The notes under the pieces: generated by a model
Database searches by the model: none
Told to the model about the DNA's origin: nothing
What the model saw: the letters and a program-made list of their open reading frames with translations, nothing else
Shown: positions 1-12,445 of the stretch, in pieces
Position numbering within the stretch: position 1 is the stretch's first letter
Layout: every line of letters begins with the position of its first letter
Position numbers and translations under genes: made by a program
NCBI RefSeq assembly: GCF_032884065.1
Contig: NC_088867.1
Location: 23,566,281 to 23,630,280, forward strand
Source: Artemia franciscana
Lineage: Eukaryota; Arthropoda; Branchiopoda; Anostraca; Artemiidae
Direction of reading: 5' to 3'
DNA length: 64,000 nt

Positions 1-591
1 CAGCAGCATTGGAAGGTTCAAAATCTAAAACTATGTAAATTTAAATATTAATGGATACAAAACAAAATCAATCTGTACTTATTTTAAATGAAACATGCAA
101 TGTTTATTTTCGTACTTAAGTGTTTTTTTCCAATCTTGTAGTCCAAATTCACCAGCAGTTATTCGTAGGTTTGTCAGAATACACCTTATGGTAATATAGT
201 ATTTCTTAAAATTGAAGCTTAAATTTAAACTGTAACTTTAATCTTAAAGTTGATTAAAGTCAACTTTAATCTTAAAATTGGTTATAATTAAAGCTTATGT
301 AAACGTCAATAATTTTAATACAATGATTTTTACTTTTTTCTCTGCCTTGGATTGTTCATGGTTTTTATGGTTTTACGTATGTGTGTCTTTGCAACAGCTT
401 TGGGAGGTTCAAAATCTAAAACTGTATAAAGTAAAATGTCAATGTATAAAACACAAAATCAATGTGCGCTTGTTTTTAAATAAAACATACAATTTTTGCT
501 ATCGTACTTAGGTATTTGTTTTAATCTTCTAGTCCAAATTCACCGGCAGTTGTTCGTAGTTTTGTTGATATACTCCTTATGACTAGTACTG
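1..591. repeat. Tandem duplication, offset about 391 bp
   Basis: Bases 1-200 and about 392-591 are diverged copies of one segment; both contain the string GGTTCAAAATCTAAAACT and the string TAGTCCAAATTCACC. The first copy probably extends to the left of the window. The stretch between them is not repeated. Each copy contains a splice-acceptor-like tract followed by a short open stretch, but only the first keeps a GT donor. Confidence 0.75.
142..190 (+). CDS. Candidate micro-exon upstream of the unc79 exons
   Basis: A pyrimidine-rich tract ending in TAG is followed by 49 bases reading PNSPAVIRRFVRIHLM in one frame and then GTAATA, a plausible donor. The peptide would suit the region just before the recognised unc79 exon at 912. 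The phase does not work: it ends in phase 0, while the exon at 912 needs two bases from its predecessor, so another small exon would be required between them, or this is not an exon. A degraded duplicate lies at 533-581 with the donor replaced by ACTAGT. Confidence 0.3.
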
Positions 592-911
592 TATTTCTAC
601 TTGGGCGTCGTGAGAGCGGACTAAACTCTGCGTCCATAAGATTTTTCACCTCCTTCTTGATGAACTTCGGCTGAATAGGGAAATCATTTAAATGGACGTG
701 GTCCTGCTATTTGAAGACGCTACATTTCCTTCTAGATGGTTTCTCTTGATAAATCGATGTGTTTTAACATATTTCAGTTATTATGTTCATCGCTTTTCTA
801 TTAGAAACTGAGCCAGAAGCTGTATTACCAATTCTAGGTTACTTTAGAAGGTGATTTATTATTGTTTGTATTTCCTTTCAAAAAATTTAAAATTTAAATT
901 TCTATTTTTAG

Positions 912-1161
912 ACCAAGAGAATACTTGGAGTGCTTGTGTCATATTAGACTTATATCATGGCTGCTAAATGGTGCTCTAAGACATTTAGCTACAATGCAGC
1001 CATCGAAAGACACCTTATCAGTTAGTTGGATGCCAGTACAATTAGACTCGAGTTGCCAGCTTGCTGAACATGTTCAAGCCATCATGGCTGGCTTCGCAGA
1101 GCAGTCAAAAGCGTCAGTATTGCACATGTCATCCCTATTTCATGCTTTCCTTCTCTGTCAG
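912..1161 (+). CDS. unc79: UNC79-like protein, exon (3' region of gene)
   Basis: This 250-base exon encodes 83 residues beginning PREYLECLCHIRLISWLL and ending LFHAFLLCQ. The family protein is a very large scaffold subunit that, with UNC80, holds and regulates the NALCN sodium-leak channel at the neuronal plasma membrane. What is seen: TTTTTAG before 912, GTATGG after 1161, and continuous coding between them; the segment FAEQSKASVLHM is the part I recognise from animal UNC79. It starts with the last base of a split codon and ends in phase 0, which joins cleanly to the exon at 6702 (LLCQ then LWTVY). Upstream exons lie left of the window. The assignment to UNC79 rather than UNC80 is from memory. 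Confidence 0.85.
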
Positions 1162-2068
1162 GTATGGTATTATTTTTATTCGCTTTCTGAAAAGTTACGA
1201 AGGTCACTTTTTAATTTTCATCAAAATATTATAAATTAGCTCTAAGTTAACAACATTTAAGACTAAATGTATTTCTATAAAATGATTAATGGCCAAATAA
1301 AAAAACCGGGCAAATTTTACTTTTTTATTGCTTCTCTGTAGGACAGAAAAATCCTGAAAAAGAAATTCTCAGATGAATCTTTAGAATAAAATCTTATATT
1401 CCATGATGATCTATTGTTTTCGATAAAAATAATATTTTATGAAAATATTTTTCTGTGAGTTTTTGTCATTTTTTACTGTTGTTCTTGTGGAGAGTTTCAA
1501 ACAGATTTTGACAACGACAAAATAGTGTAAAAACTGTTGAGGCAAACATTTTTCACATAACTTTTTCTTGAAAATAAAAAGAAATATACTCGATAGACTC
1601 AGCTAGAAAGTATGAAAAAATTGACTTAACTGAAAAGGGAATTTTAATGATGAGAAGAGATTTTTAAGCATTTCTGAAAAGCACCTGAAACCCTTGAAAG
1701 ATGACGCCCCACTGAAACAGAAAGCACACTATTGTAATTGTCATTATCGTCCTTAACCGGAGATTTACTGTTCCTCAAGTTGAAGAACAAAAAAAAACTC
1801 ATTTATTGCATGGGTAGTACTGAGGAGATGGGTTGGTCGTTCGAAATTCTAATATTTAAGAAAGTTTGGCCTTTCCATGTTTATTTCTTGTCTTTTCCTT
1901 GTGTATGCTCTTGAGTTGCTTAAACTCCCACTCATTGATGACAACAATACCCCAAGTCAAAGGCTGTCGCTCCTGTCTCTCCATATGGAATTGTGTTGAT
2001 TATACGAAACCTAAGAGGAAATTCAGATTCTCTATTCCACCGAGTGCGTACTAATCTATTAAAACCAG
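1162..2068. other. Intron sequence, nothing recognised
   Basis: First part of the 5.5 kb unc79 intron. AT-rich; I see no exon-like or repeat structure here. Confidence 0.5.
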
Positions 2069-2636
2069 TTGCTTCGTATCATAGAGCCTCTTACTTACTT
2101 GATCAATTTGTCTCTGCAGAAGGGTACTTTCCCGGAAAGTCTAAAGAAAGCTAGAATTGTTCCTTTGCACAAAGGAGGTTCTCGAGCTGATCCTGCGAAT
2201 CTTAAATCAAGTTCCATTCTTTCTGTTTTTTCAAAGGTTTTTGAAAAGCCCATGCAGCAGCAGCTACTCCAGTTTCTAGAGTAAAAATTATTTATTAGCA
2301 TTGGAAAAGACTAGTTAAATAATGGTTAATAAAATGATTTTTATATAAAGTATCAAATATAAACAGATATAAATAAACTAATTTTTTTGGGGGGTATAAT
2401 GATGAGGCGGTTTCCCCTGGGGCAAAAGGCAAAGGGCAGGAGGATAATTGGTAGTTTTGTTGGATAATTGAGAGGTAAGGTTGTTTCTGAGAGCAAGCCG
2501 CAGTGACCACGCTGCGTATTATGTTTAAAAGGTAACGATTGGGAATCGCGGCTTCCAGGGATGGACTGAGTATTGTTATTATGTTTAATTTATTTTTTGA
2601 ATTGATAATAAACCCCATTGATTGATTGATTGATTC
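2069..2636 (+). mobile_element. LINE fragment (reverse transcriptase) with GATT-repeat tail
   Basis: Bases 2069-2284 translate to a 71-residue piece of reverse transcriptase from the CR1/jockey-like group, with PLTYLINLSLQKGTFPESLK and then ARIVPLHKGG and VFSKVFEK, which correspond to the fingers region of the polymerase. A stop follows at once. About 320 bases later the sequence ends in GATT repeats at 2613-2634 after a purine/T-rich stretch, which looks like a LINE 3' tail. The element lies in an unc79 intron in the gene's orientation and is dead: no endonuclease or YADD box remains. Confidence 0.7.
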
Positions 2637-2859
2637 ATAGTCACTCACTAATGGAACTCCTAAAGATTTCTGGACAAAAATCACAGCCAAGAAAGAAGAG
2701 TGGAAAGGAAATTATTATCAGAATCAAATTGTCCTCGCAAAAAAGTATTTCCATGGAATCTTCGTTCTATAGCATTTCATATCCTAACCTAAATTTTTTC
2801 ATCGTTTTTTTTTTGTGTGTAATCGTTTCCAGCGCTGTTTTGTCTTTCATCGGATAAAA

Positions 2860-3440
2860 TATCATTGTTTTTTTTTCTATTGCTGCAATAAGTGATATTG
2901 TTTTTCGTCATCAGACAGACTAATACTTTGTTTTTTTTTTTTTCGTAGCCTCAAAAATTGCATCATTTTTGCTGTCATCGACAAAGTGCCATTGCTTTTT
3001 CGATCATCTTAAAGATTATCTTTTTGTGTTTTCACCTTGTCACCTATCATCATTGCAGCCATTATCATTGCGTAATCACAAGAATACACTGAAGGAAGAA
3101 GGTGACAGTGTAAATTTCTATTAAAATCAAAAAATAGTAGTGACAATAAAATGACAAAACTTACTTTTATAAAAAAAAATATAGTTCTATGTGTTTTTAT
3201 GATCTGGCATTTTTTTCATCGCTTTTTCTGTAATTTGCTTTTTGGTCATTGCTAGAAGTTCCATCGCAAGAAGTTTCAACGTTCTTTCGGTAAGTTAACA
3301 AAATATCATTGTTTTACCTGCCATTGCAAAAAGTGTCATTGTTATTTTCTGTTGTCTGACAAACTGCCATTTTGTCTGTTTTTCAATAACAGTCGTTATT
3401 TTCATACCAAATTATCAATAATTGCTAGTGTCCGACAGTA
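2860..3440. repeat. Degenerate short-unit repeat region
   Basis: Irregular repetition of the theme GCCATTG/GTCATTG followed by T-runs and AAAGTGTCATTG-like strings at roughly 40-60 base spacing; the same theme reappears at 4180-4270. No coding potential recognised. Confidence 0.35.
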
Positions 3441-3554
3441 GATTTGGTAACTGGCGCTGATTCAGTTCATTGGAGAATGAAACAAATACCCGATTATATA
3501 GTCATCATACGAAACACAAGCAGTGATTGCCAAATTTTTCTATGGTAGGCACAC

Positions 3555-4155
3555 CAATGGAAGTTGGAACGATTATGATGGTGGAATAGTCAACGAGATA
3601 AAAATTAGAATTGGGCAAGCATTACCGGCAGTCAACAAACTAAATCCAGTAAGATGAAGCAAAAAATACTACTTGCCCCTAAAGCTCTGTCTATTGAATA
3701 GCAACGTCATACCCATTCTCTTTTATGCAAGTGAATTCTGGAAGCTGAATATCCAGCTGGAGAAACGTATCCTAGCATTTGAAAATGTCTGCCTCAGAAG
3801 AATTCTTAATATTTCTTGGTAGGACAGGGTCATGAACGTAGTGATCTGCAGATGAACAGGTTAACCAGTAGTAACTGATCTCTTGAAGCAGAGAAGATGG
3901 ACCTATCTTGGTTATGTCCTCCAAATGCCAGGAGACCGTCTTCCGAATGCTGTCTACGAGTGGCAACCCGAGGGTGGGTGACAAAGAGGGTGACCGAAAC
4001 ATACCCTCCGATGACGGTACGACCAAGACCTGCGAAGTGCTGATCTGTCATTACAACCACAGTGGGAGGACATCACCACTCCGAGACATCTGGCGGGGCT
4101 CTTTTGATGCCCTATGTGCCACACCTGGCCCTGGAGGAACTAAGGTCTAAGGTAA
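3555..4155 (+). mobile_element. LINE C-terminal fragment (RTE/L1-like)
   Basis: Interrupted frames give the region that follows the reverse-transcriptase palm in this LINE type: VIPILFYASEFW (equivalent to the usual SVLLYGCETW), then CLRRILNISW, a WTYLGYVLQMP block and finally WRGSFDALCATPGPGGTKV. Several in-frame stops and frameshifts are present. The terminal motif also occurs near 6.5 kb and, on the other strand, near 15.1 kb, so one LINE family left several truncated 3' ends in this gene. Confidence 0.7.
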
Positions 4156-4429
4156 GGCAGGAAGTGTCGTTGTGGAGTGTTACTTTTTTGGTCATCGAAA
4201 AAGTATTATTTTTTAATCTTCATTGCGAAAAGTTTAGTCGTATTCTGTGTCATTTCATAAAGTGCTGACAGTAATGGAAATATATCGAAAGAGAACAGTT
4301 TAATGAAATTTAGTTACAATTCAAAGCAATTTAAAGTGCCTGGAAGCCACCTCCTTTGAACGTTCCTGTATTATAGTACCACGCGATCACAATCGCGAAA
4401 GAGTTTGTCCTCAAGAATCACATCCAGGG

Positions 4430-5150
4430 ATGAAGGTTGTGATTGAAATTTTAGACACCTGTTGGTATGTGTCAATTTTTGCCTGTTAAAATTTTAGCCA
4501 ATCAGAGACGACAAGTTTTTGGGCCTATCTTAGGTGTCATATATCGATTTGACTGAATTTTTGTCTTCGTCGAGAGCCTTATGCTCCTGTCAATATGCCA
4601 TGCAAGGCTCAAGCTGATCGGAAAAAAACAATTTTTGGGCAATTGTCACATCAGTAATCGATACAACTGAATTTTTTTGTTAAGGTCCACTTTCCCCAGG
4701 CTGTTTGACATGTCACTGTTTTGTGAGCCGGTCAAAGATGGCAAACTTTTGGGTTTGCATTGGGTATTACCAATCGATGCAATCAATTTTTCTAAATTTT
4801 TTAGTCTGGATTGGGGTTACCTTGTCCCTGTTTACATTTTCTGAAAGTTTATACTGATTAGGACAGCACAGATTTCTGGATTTTCTTGTGTCGTACATTG
4901 ATACAAGTCATTTTTTTAATTATTTTGCTGTTCATTGAGGTCTTCTTTGCTCAGTCTACATATCCCTTATGTTTTGAGTGGATAGAAAAAATGATATTCA
5001 TTCATGTCTCCTTGTTCTAGTCAAGTAAGTTTCAAGCCAATCAACCCATCCCCCTCCCAAGAAAAAAAATGGAAAAAGTGTCAAAATCGCTTTGGAGCCG
5101 CTTTGGGAAGTAGTGAATCGATATAGCCAAAGTTAGTTTCAATCCTGTTT
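4430..5150. repeat. Degenerate ~120 bp tandem array
   Basis: The motif ATCGATnnAACTGAATTTTT, or a decayed form, recurs near 4544, 4660, 4775, 4896 and 5112. Most intervals are about 115-125 bases; the last is about twice that. Each motif is followed at similar distance by a CTTTCCCCAGGCTG/CTTGTCCCTG-like string. Identity between units is low, so the array is old. No function can be assigned. Confidence 0.5.
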
Positions 5151-5896
5151 CTACGTTAGGTTCTACGTGTTCCATTTTTCTTAGGAGCAAAAGTATTTCT
5201 GAGTTTTTCTTTATATATTGGAGTACCCTTGACACAGGCACTGACTGATATGTTTTAAACAGTTCTAAAAGAAAACAGTTTGATGCCCTTTTTAGGGCAA
5301 TATTTTCAGGCAAAACAATTTATTTTCAAATTTGTATGCACTAGATTTATCTTGACCTAAGGATATGATGGTTTGAGTTTCCAACCGATCAGGAAAGCGA
5401 GTTTCTTCTTACCCAGTTTGATGCCAATCAGCTTTTTTCTCCAGTTTTTTTTTTTTTTTTTGTATGAGGGTCTTTTTAACCCAGGTATTAACAAATATTA
5501 ATTTCAGGAACAAAATCCTTCTTACCACCCATTGTGAAATTTCAGCGACTACTAAAGAAGGAATCTTTAATATTCCAAGTTAAAAATTACACCCAAACAA
5601 ATTTAAACCAAAGATTCTGCTCCCCAAAAAATATTACACCCGTAGCTGCTTGCACCTACAGAAGATGGTGCCAAAACACATGTACCCAAACCTTTAGATA
5701 TCTTTTTCTTTCTTTGCAATTCGTTATTGTTTAATATTTTGCCTTGTTTAAGTTCGCTAACCCTCCTACCGAAATATATCTTTCCTATGTGTTTGTCACA
5801 ATCTTCTGTGGATTATTGTCCCCATAATACTTTTTTGCAACGACACTTTTGGAATAAAAAACAAATGATTAATGCAAAAAAAATGTGAAAAGTGGT

Positions 5897-6017
<121 letters not shown>

Positions 6018-6375
6018 TTACATTAAAATGTGAGAATTAAAATTAATAATGTTTTTTAAAAACTTTCTAAAAACAGGCCTAGCATCCTTACTTCAACGAA
6101 GTTCAACCAGGACCCACCCTTACGTTGCATCCTTACTTCGCTATTTTCTTTTCCAGTACAATTATTGCAATCACACTTTTAGCAATTAGGAAAAAAAGAA
6201 CGGCTCACAAAGGGGCGACAAAATGATTTTGTGGTAAAGTTGATACAGAACCATTGATTTTCCTATGAAGCGCTAGACGGCATCTTTTTTTCTATAAGAG
6301 GTTAGCTGTAGTTTCCAACCTCTTTAGTTTCTTATAGTCTTTAGTTCAATATTGATTGAACTAAAGCCATTTCTT

Positions 6376-6610
6376 AAGAATGGGAGACCTGAGAACTCCC
6401 AAAGCACCCTTCCAGTGGCTACCTGAAGCATTAAGGAAGAGAAGTCGTCCTAAGAATACCCTACATCGCATAAACCAGTCAGATCTCCACACTCTTGTTG
6501 CTTTCCTCAACCCGAATAGAAACAATGCTGCTAGGATACAAATATGGCTTGAAACCCTTTTTTGATGCCCTAAGTCTCTCTGCAAGTACAGGAGGTTTTT
6601 CGGTCTAAGG
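6376..6610 (+). mobile_element. LINE 3' terminal fragment
   Basis: Encodes the extreme C-terminus of the same LINE type as at 3.6-4.2 kb: WLPEALRKRSRPKNTLHR, then QSDLHTL, a degenerate stretch, and IWLETLF just before the end (equivalent to WRGSFDAL). It ends about 90 bases before the next unc79 exon and has no catalytic domain. Confidence 0.6.
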
Positions 6611-6701
6611 TAATCTTGGACGTTAGGTAGTCTTGAATTATGTTATAGCAAGGGATAAATTAGATATCGTCTTAATTAAGTATGTTGTTCTTCTATTTTA
6701 G

Positions 6702-6836
6702 CTATGGACTGTTTATCTGGAGCAACTGGGACGTTGTGGCACTTCCGAGAATCATCTGACGTGCCAAACCGTGATTCTGGATTTTTGGATCAAAGTAACT
6801 CCCTCTGTTCTTCATCTAATTGCACATTCTAAAACA
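6702..6836 (+). CDS. unc79: UNC79-like protein, exon
   Basis: The exon of 135 bases encodes 45 residues starting LWTVYLEQLGRCG and ending VLHLIAHSKT. The acceptor is CTATTTTAG at 6693-6701, and the donor GTAAGA follows 6836. It begins and ends in phase 0. The join LLCQ/LWTVY with the previous exon and HSKT/LSEMVSLH with the next both reproduce the continuous family sequence as I know it, which is the strongest support for the gene model. The preceding intron is 5.5 kb and the following one 8.5 kb. Confidence 0.87.
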
Positions 6837-9780
6837 GTAAGAAAATATTTTTTATAGTTTGTTTTTATTCTATTTATATAATTCTAATTATCATATTTTG
6901 CAGTTCGTATTTTTTCCTGTGAGTTGTATATGCTTTTTTATATCAATAATGTTAAGACTGCACAGATCTAAGTTTTTAAATTACTAAGACGGGAAAAGGC
7001 AAAAAAAGAGAAATAGACGAAATTCTGAGCCGACGTTTGCGGTCTAACTTCAGCATCAGAACAAAGATGCCTAACGGAAACGGAAAAAGATGCCTAACGG
7101 GAACTTACCATATCAGTATGATAAACTATAAAAAAGAGAACAAAAAATAGCGAGAAACAAGTGTGGTAGCCCTTTTTTCGGTGCTGAAGACAGATCTTGA
7201 ACATTGATCCTCAATTTCTCCCATTTTCCTGCTTTTATTGCATGTAACACGTTCTGGTGCTATGAAAGCCTTTTATTTTCTTGACGGCTTGATTGTCTAA
7301 TTTGGTCTCAATATATAAAGATAGATTTAGCTGAACATATTACGCAAAAAAATAAAATGATAAAAAAAAATCCAATAAAAGGAAAGATCTTATAGTTTTA
7401 AAAGCAACCTGAACAAGGTCACACTATTTGGTGGTGTGAAAGGTTGAAATATTAAAATATTTTTCGTTTCAGCTAAGTTTAAAAGCAAATTTTTGGAAGT
7501 TATTTTCGATAGAATTTTGGGTCATTTCCCCCACCCCCTCCTACAAGCTATTCTTTGATAGAAGAGAGAAGGTTTTAAAAATTATCGAAAAAATGGACGA
7601 AAGCGAAAAACCCACAAAGGGTGAGAAAAAAAGGTAGTCCAGAGATAAAAAGTAAATATTAAATACAAACAACAGAGAGGAAAAGGAAAACCAGAAGTCT
7701 GTTTCATTTTCATTCAGATTGGTTTTATTTCTTTTTCTATCAACAGTTCTCCTTCTTGTTGTTATTTCTTTTCTCTCTTTTGTGTAACGTTTGTAATTTC
7801 GTTTCCTTTATTATTTGATAACTTTTTTAACCTTTTTTTTTGTGGTTAGAGCTAAAGTTGTTATTAGATCAGCTGTACAAGTTGCTATAATTTGTCTTTG
7901 CAATTTTGTACCTCTTATCTTATTTCATACTTCTGAATCTTTAGACGTCTCTTTTTCTGCAGCTTTCACGATTTCATTCCTTCTCCTGTCATAATTCTGA
8001 GTTAGGAATGAATGACAAATAAATTGTCGATTTAATGAAAAGCACTAATTTCAACTGAAGTTCTGTCTTGGAAAAAACAAAAGCATCTTTATTCGTAGTT
8101 GTAGGTAACTATTTTCATCCTATTTGCAACCTTATTTGCAAACTTGATAACTGGACAGGAAGAATTTCTCAAGAATGCGAAGCGATATTCATCCCTTTTA
8201 TGGCTTTTAGGTAAAATCTTTCAATATTTATTTGCCAAAAAAAGTTATGCTTGGCGAGAAAGATACTTTGAACTTCTTAGCCATTCTTTTTAAAATGAAT
8301 CCAGTGCCATATGGCCATGGGAGACTCCAAGGACATGGAGAATGTAGAATGGATGAACCCTTGCAGGATTCGTCTCTTAAAAAGAGCACTAGATTTTAGA
8401 CTTTGCAATTGAAAACCCCTCTCTTAACTTTTTATAATTATTAGCTCTTTACGGTGAGGCTCGAAGAAATTAAATAATGATAGAAGGATGCGAATCGCTA
8501 TTTACTAATTGAATAGTAATACGAAAACTATGATATACAAGATTTATGAAACTTATGAAGTAGGACTAGAGAAACGAGTTGAAATTTTAAGTAAAATGAA
8601 AAAGCTTAAAATATTTCATAGTTTGCTTTTATTTTTCTTTGGTTCATTCACGGTTTTATACCTAAATGGTTAACAAATAAATTTCTGTTCTTGCCTACTT
8701 AGGAATCGGAAGCTAATCAGGTATCTTTCATGCTTGTTTGATTGAGAATGAAATTCATTTACCCCATTATATTTTTAAAAATGTCAATAAAAAGAAATTG
8801 CATACAGAGTTCATTGTAATTAGGAACGTGAAAACCCGTTGTAGTCTCTCGTTTTTTTGTTGTTTTTTTTATTGTTTTTTTTTTATACAAAAAGAAATGA
8901 TGGTCTGTTTTTTCCTCCTCTAAGTTCTGCTTTTATATCCCTAAGTTTCTTTTACTGCTCTCCCCAATGTTTCAGTACTGGCTCAATACTAACCTTTCAG
9001 TCTGTCATTACCTTCATTTATCTAGTTTCTACTGTTTTTGACTTGTAATTCCTTGGAATGAAACTGAGTAAATAGGGTAGTTGTTTCATTACTGCTTTAG
9101 TTTTATTTAATTCGTTGTAACTTTATTTCAAGATAGTTTAATTTGAAGCTTCGATCGGTATAGTTGAGACTTTTTTTTCTTCTTTTTTTACGGATTGTAA
9201 GGTAAAGTTTTACTGCATATTTTGAAAGATATATAAAGTAAATCCCATATCACTTGCATTCAGTGTAACCTTACCGTGGTTTTTGCTGTATGTAGCTTCA
9301 CGAAAAATGCTGGGTAAGTCATAAACAACTTATTTTTGTTGAAATAATTGTAGATGTCCATAGACTTTATATTTTGGAAGCAATGAAAGAATAGTAAACA
9401 TAATCTAATGCCCTGTTAAATTTTGTTTATATCTTCTTTTTACAAAATTATATATATTTCAAGACTACGTGCCTTTAATTTTCCCTCGTCATGAAGTATT
9501 TTTTTCCTGTTTAGGTCTGGTAATTTATGTTTACTTTTTTGGATTTATTAAAAATGCCACTAAGTAATTTACCCAGGGATGGTCTACCCATTTTGAAGGA
9601 GGGAAGGTATGAAGCTTACCTTTGAAATATCATCTAACATATTTTCTTCGACTTTGCTTAGTTGGCTGCTAAATCCTGATTGTAAGGCAACTGATGAGGA
9701 ACCGGAAATAAACTGTCCACATTCTGGAAGAATACTATGCGGTACTATGAAAAAGGGAAGAAACCGTTTATTCGAGCTGG
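6837..9780. other. Intron sequence, nothing recognised
   Basis: Start of the 8.5 kb unc79 intron. AT-rich with T-runs (for example 8850-8885). No exon, RNA gene or clear transposon recognised. Confidence 0.45.
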
Positions 9781-9784
9781 TGGA

Positions 9785-10530
9785 CGATGTTTGCCCCCTG
9801 ATGATACTTCCCCCCGCGGAAAATACCCCTCCCCCGGAAAATATTCTCTGGAAAATACCCCCATGTGGAAAATACCTCCCGTGTAAAATACCATCCGGAA
9901 AATAACCCTCAGAAAACAGGCTATCAAAATTTAGAATTTTATTTGAGTCCTTTTTTTTTCATTTCCGAAGGAATTCTGGTACTTGTGTATTATACGCCAC
10001 TCACTCAAGTTTGAACTATGTAAAACTCGGGAACAAACCGGTTTCTTCGTTGGTTTCTTTCAGCTTAGCGCAGGACAGGACAAATGTAAGTAACAGAATA
10101 TATGGGAAATACGTAATTTGGGCTATTTATTTACACATAGGAGGGGAGGGCTGAATTATTTGGACAGTTTGAAGACAGAAAACAATTTTTACTTCATAAT
10201 ATGCAGAATAATTGTACCTAACACATTTTGCATGCAAACCCGCTATACTCTACCCCTCCCTCCTAATGTGCAAATTTATAGCCCAAGTTTGTTTCTGAAG
10301 TAACGAAGAAACTAGCGAGAACCGGTTTGTTCTCGAGTTTTACACACAGTGTTAACTTGAATGAGTGGCGCATAATACACAAGTACCAAAATTTCTTCTT
10401 CCTACGGAAATTAAAAAAAAACAAAACTCAAATAAAATTCTTCACGGGGGGAGATATTTTTCGAGGGTTATTTTCCGCGGGGGGGGGGGGTATTTCTCGA
10501 GCGGGGAAGTAGTCGTTGGGGGGGGGGTTA
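9785..10530. mobile_element. Foldback element with minisatellite ends
   Basis: A large imperfect inverted repeat. The arm at about 9925-10160 pairs with about 10235-10445 (for example AACAAACCGGTTTCTTCG near 10030 against GAAACTAGCGAGAACCGG near 10308). Outside the arms, 9812-9906 holds about six units of GGAAAATACCCC-type sequence spaced 14-18 bases apart, and 10441-10525 holds the complementary G-rich version. Both ends therefore carry the same minisatellite in opposite orientation. Its inner sequence resembles the foldback at 32.8-33.4 kb, so the two are probably related. Confidence 0.7.
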
Positions 10531-12445
10531 AACGCCTTGAACTATCTGTGCTAATACAAATAACTTCAAATGGAATAATCTTGTCCTTTATGATGATCAT
10601 AAACCTTGAACCATGGTTGGACAGCTAGAAGTTGTCCCTACAGTAATTTAGTGTATAATTTACCTTCTCATTTTTAGTACCAAGTACGACTATTTTAGTA
10701 AACGGGAAAAAAAGAATTAGATGTTTGGCACTTCAACGTGGTTCTTATAATAACGTTCACTGGTAGTGGCTCACAGTGCTCAGGTAATTTCAAAGGGAAA
10801 AAATATCGAATTCCCGAGTCATTAGCGGTGTGAACAAAAGTCCTCCGTCAAATTTAAAAAGTATACACAGTATCAAGCATGATACACACGAATAGATAAT
10901 ATTGACAGATATTCTTCATCTCGGTGTTTGTGGGTACGAGTGTACGATAATCCTTCTACTTTTTTGGGGTCAACATTCAACCGAAAGTAGTAGTTTATTT
11001 CATAAATTTGAGCTGAACCAATAAGAAATAGGCATGTTTGGGGAAAGCTCAAATGACAAGGGGTGTTTTCTTAGTGTTAAATCGTCATTTTCCAATATTA
11101 GGTGGGGGAATATGACATGCGAAGCGAGATAAGGTTATAATTGAATAACCTGCTGAAAACTTTGGCCTCACGAATGTATGAAGTGCATTATTCTATCCTG
11201 ATTTAGGGCCCTTTATAATAGAATTGAGCAGTGCTAGCAGCGGAGTCGGTTGTGTGGAGGGGGAGTTCATTCCCTCCGAAGATTTTTTTCTAGATTTCCC
11301 GCCTATATTGATGTCCCGAAGATTTCCCTCCCTAGATTTCGAATATTAGGCTGTTTTGTTGTTTTTTTTTCTCATTGAAAAAGCAACAAAATTCTCCCCC
11401 GTGTATTTTGCAAACTAAACCCCCCCCCCCTAACTATGTTTTCGTGAATTAATGGAACTTGGCACTAGATAGCACTTGAGATTTTCTTCTGGGTGTTCGG
11501 CTTGAACTCTTAGTTTCTCAATTCTCATGTAATCTTTAGTTTAAAGCACGCATGTCTAGTTAGTTTATGTTCTTTTTGCTTCTTCCTTTTGGTTTCTCTG
11601 CTTTTTCAAGTTCCTTGGCGTGATTCTATGCTCTACTACTAGAAGATCCAATTTAGTAAATCTTGTTTTTAGAATAGTTTTTTTTTCAAATGCAAATTAG
11701 GCATGACTAAGGATTCATTCACCTTAAAGCAAAAAAAACTGCTTATTCTTATGTGTCCACTTTTAAAAGAAGAATTTAATATCCTTTTATTAAAACTTAT
11801 CTTATGTAGATATTCTTCACCGTTAAACTGGATTGACCTTTTAGCAGAGAAAAAAAAGTATAAGTACGTGTTTCAACCATCGAATTTAGTTGGCCTATAG
11901 CTTAACCGATACCAAAAGATTCGAAGTATTTTAAGAGGTAATATGAAGCCGCCTGAAAAGTGTCTTTACATTAACTTTTGTTTTCTCTTGAGTATTAGCT
12001 AACTTCTTCTTTAAACTAGAACACATATTTGCTTAAAAGTATAAACAAATGTAGGGCTAAATATAAAATTAGATGTTTTTAAATATTGTTTTTAAAGGAA
12101 AACAGCCCTGGGCAAACCAAACCATATTATTTTTGGATGAATTTAAACTGGATTTAAATTGAAAAGATCCCTTAGTTTTGTCAAAATGACTCTTATAAAT
12201 TTTACTATTTGTCTCAAATATCCGAAATAAACAGGCTTACTTTTAATATGTGAAAGATAGCTATATAATAAATATGCCAACGTTTTACTATGTAAAAATA
12301 AATCTCAAACTAAACTCATCTATATAGTAGAAATAACTCACTGAAAGTGATGAAAATAGACCAGTAAATATACCGTATGGTGTTTTTAGATGATTCTTCT
12401 GTGGTAAAGCTGCTTTGAAATCTGTTCACTTTCGCCTTGCTTTTT
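10531..12445. other. Intron sequence, nothing recognised
   Basis: Continuation of the unc79 intron. Contains C-runs (11419-11428) and T-runs but no coding exon or repeat family I can name. Confidence 0.4.
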
